From the NCBI GenBank assembly GCA_964461765.1, contig CAYWVS010000002.1:1-64000 (forward strand): a stretch of 64,000 nt of DNA, read 5' to 3'. Position numbers and translations under genes: made by a program. The DNA comes from JAVVUJ01 sp964461765 (GTDB lineage: Bacteria > Bacillota > Clostridia > Peptostreptococcales > Anaerovoracaceae). The notes under the pieces were generated by a model. It searched no databases and had not been told where the DNA came from. It worked only from the letters and a program-made list of their open reading frames with translations. Shown in pieces: positions 62,536 through 64,000 of the stretch (the stretch's first letter is position 1; each line of letters starts with the position of its first letter).

Positions 62536-63729
62536 ATGATTAAGGAACAGTTATATAAACAACTAGTGGAACAAATTTTTCCACAAATTCAGGAGAATGT
62601 TTATGAATTAAATCAATTTATGGCAATCAATCCTGAAATATCTCAGCAAGAATATAAGTCTTCAGAAAAAATAGTCCAGCTGCTGAAGGCCCACGGTTTT
62701 GAAGTGGAATATCCATTTTGCGGAATTCCAACAGCTTTTAAAGCTACGCTCAATAATCATTCAAAAAATAAAGCTGGGATTCTGGTTGAATATGACGCAC
62801 TACCAGATGTGGGTCATGGCTGTGGACACTGTGCAAGCGGAGCCATCAGCATACTGGCTGGGTTGGCACTCTCAAAGGTTGCCCATGAAATGGATGTTCA
62901 AATTGATATAATCGGTACACCGGATGAAGAGTATGCAGGTGCAAAATCTTTTATGTCGGATCAACATGTTTTTGATGATTATGATTTTGTGACAATGGTT
63001 CATTTAGCTAAGTCTAACTTTATCGACTGCAATTTTATTGCATTAGATGGTACTGCTTTTAAATTTAAAGGGAAAGCAGCCCATGCGGCACAAGCTCCTC
63101 ACAAGGGAGCCAACGCGTTAAATGCCGCCAGATTATTTTTTGATATGACAGATATGATGAGGCAACATGTTTTAGAAGATACTAAAATGCATGGTTATAT
63201 AAAAAGTGGCGGCGTGGCATCCAATGTAGTGCCTGAGTATGCAGAGGTAGAATTTCTGACCAGAGCGCCAAAGCGAGAGTATTTAAACTATGTAACAAAT
63301 TGGGTAAAAGACTGTGCCAAGGCGGCAGCCATGGCAACTAAAACAGAGGTAGAAATCATACCTCTTGGAGCTCCATTTCATGAGCTTTATATAAGTCAGT
63401 CTACCAGAAATTTGCTGTTGGACATATTTAAGGAACTAAATTTAGACATTCCCCTTCCGGATGAACAAGAATCTGTTACCGGATCTTCTGATATTGGGAA
63501 TGTAAATTATATCTGCCCTGTATTCCACCCCTTTATTGGGATTGGTGGTCAGCGTGAATTACATACAAAAGAATTTGCGGAAGCCATGACAGAACAAAAT
63601 ATAGAAAATGTTATCATCAATGGTGCTCTCATCATTATCAAATTATTTTTAAAGCTATATTCAGATGAAAGTATCTTAAGCAAAATTCAATTAGAGCACA
63701 AAGCTTATATAAAAATGAAGGAGAAGTAA
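62536..63729 (+). CDS. M20 family metallopeptidase/amidohydrolase (ACY1L2-like)
   Basis: The 397-residue zinc hydrolase has DALPDVGHGCGHCAS with metal-binding His, the catalytic and metal Glu pair in GTPDEEYAG, VHLAKSNFID, and a dimerisation domain beginning KFKGKAAHAAQAPHKGANAL. The HCAS segment has Cys where many relatives have Asn. Relatives in the aminoacylase-1-like-2 group cleave dipeptides or acyl conjugates, some with C-terminal Arg, Orn or Lys. The start at 62536 has AAAGGATG upstream; GTG 62527 is possible. It lies one base from the next gene, in the same operon. Confidence 0.85.
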   Translation: MIKEQLYKQLVEQIFPQIQENVYELNQFMAINPEISQQEYKSSEKIVQLLKAHGFEVEYPFCGIPTAFKATLNNHSKNKAGILVEYDALPDVGHGCGHCASGAISILAGLALSKVAHEMDVQIDIIGTPDEEYAGAKSFMSDQHVFDDYDFVTMVHLAKSNFIDCNFIALDGTAFKFKGKAAHAAQAPHKGANALNAARLFFDMTDMMRQHVLEDTKMHGYIKSGGVASNVVPEYAEVEFLTRAPKREYLNYVTNWVKDCAKAAAMATKTEVEIIPLGAPFHELYISQSTRNLLLDIFKELNLDIPLPDEQESVTGSSDIGNVNYICPVFHPFIGIGGQRELHTKEFAEAMTEQNIENVIINGALIIIKLFLKLYSDESILSKIQLEHKAYIKMKEK

Positions 63730-63730
63730 T

Positions 63731-64000
63731 ATGGACTATGGTTGCCAGTCAATGGTGAGTCAAATCGATGCTATATTAATTAAGCATCCAAAAGATGCAT
63801 TTATCAGTCAAAAGAATTTAGATGATCACTATGAAGAATTTAACTACATTGGTTGTCCGGATTATAATCAAGTGTTAAAAGAATATGAAGCATTTGAGAA
63901 AATCATCAGAGAGAATGTGAAAACCGTTCTCTATCTTCCAAAAGATGATAGAGGTGGATTGGATTCCATCTATACACACGATCCTTTAAAAATTACAAAA
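63731..64000 (+). CDS. Second guanidino-modifying enzyme (amidinotransferase/DDAH-like), partial
   Basis: Ninety residues are visible before the window ends. MVSQIDAILIKHPKDAFIS followed later by YEAFEKIIRENVKTVLYLP and SIYTHDPLKIT has the pattern of the N-terminal part of arginine deiminase, amidinotransferase or DDAH-like folds. The Asp in THDP sits where the first catalytic acidic residues lie. AAGGAGAAGT precedes the ATG. Because catalytic His and Cys lie beyond the edge, activity cannot be judged. Confidence 0.7.
   Translation, partial: MDYGCQSMVSQIDAILIKHPKDAFISQKNLDDHYEEFNYIGCPDYNQVLKEYEAFEKIIRENVKTVLYLPKDDRGGLDSIYTHDPLKITK

Overview
The window looks like chromosomal DNA from a low-GC, endospore-forming Clostridia-type member of the Bacillota. 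The evidence is AT-rich DNA with strong AGGAGG-type ribosome binding sites, a cwlJ-gerQ spore pair, a SpoVAF/GerA-type germination protein, the pyrK/pyrD electron-transfer dihydroorotate dehydrogenase, and the Clostridia-like clusters dnaE-pfkA-pyk and plsX-rnc-smc-ftsY. Genus cannot be fixed from the sequence alone.

Region 1 (1-12 kb) is a defence island read on the minus strand. It holds a CRISPR array of 14 repeats that runs off the left edge, then cas2, a broken cas1, cas6, csm5, csm4, csm3, csm2, cas10/csm1 and csm6. The interference genes form a complete type III-A (Csm) system with intact HD, GGDD, Csm3 Asp and Csm6 HEPN motifs. cas1 has an internal deletion and frameshift, so new spacers probably cannot be acquired by this locus itself. 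A type II restriction-modification pair (Eco47II-like nuclease plus a C5-cytosine methyltransferase) follows directly.

Region 2 (12-28 kb) holds a DUF975 membrane protein, aroE, a secreted GH26-like glycosidase, and a cobalamin nucleotide-loop cluster (cobT, cobU, cobS, cobC, cobO) with two FAD oxidoreductases inside it. One oxidoreductase carries a tandem-repeat insertion, and a degenerate repeat block separates cobC from cobS. A metallophosphoesterase, an AI-2E-family permease, an HdeD-like protein and an ABC importer of unknown substrate follow.

Region 3 (28-41 kb) carries central metabolism and replication genes (pyk, a Na/Pi cotransporter, pfkA, dnaE), then the spore genes gerQ and cwlJ, a lone HyuA-like ATPase and a SpoVAF-like protein.

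Region 4 (41-47.5 kb) is a complete UMP biosynthesis operon, pyrB-I-C-F-K-D-E, with an intrinsic terminator in the pyrB leader that suggests attenuation. Region 5 (47.8-57.8 kb) holds a K+ channel and the operon plsX-rnc-smc-ftsY-der-plsY-gpsA behind one good promoter. Region 6 (57.8-64 kb) has a tandem OB-fold SSB-like protein, a polysaccharide deacetylase, and an apparent guanidino-compound catabolic cluster: a GntR regulator, DDAH, a YfcC-type transporter, an M20 peptidase and a second guanidino-modifying enzyme cut by the window edge. A perfect 36-bp palindrome sits on the DDAH promoter.

No rRNA, tRNA, insertion sequence or prophage was recognised. The features most worth a second look are the deleted cas1 beside an intact Csm effector, the sense-strand look of the spacers, the GntR/DDAH cluster with its palindrome, and the two repeat blocks in the cobalamin region.
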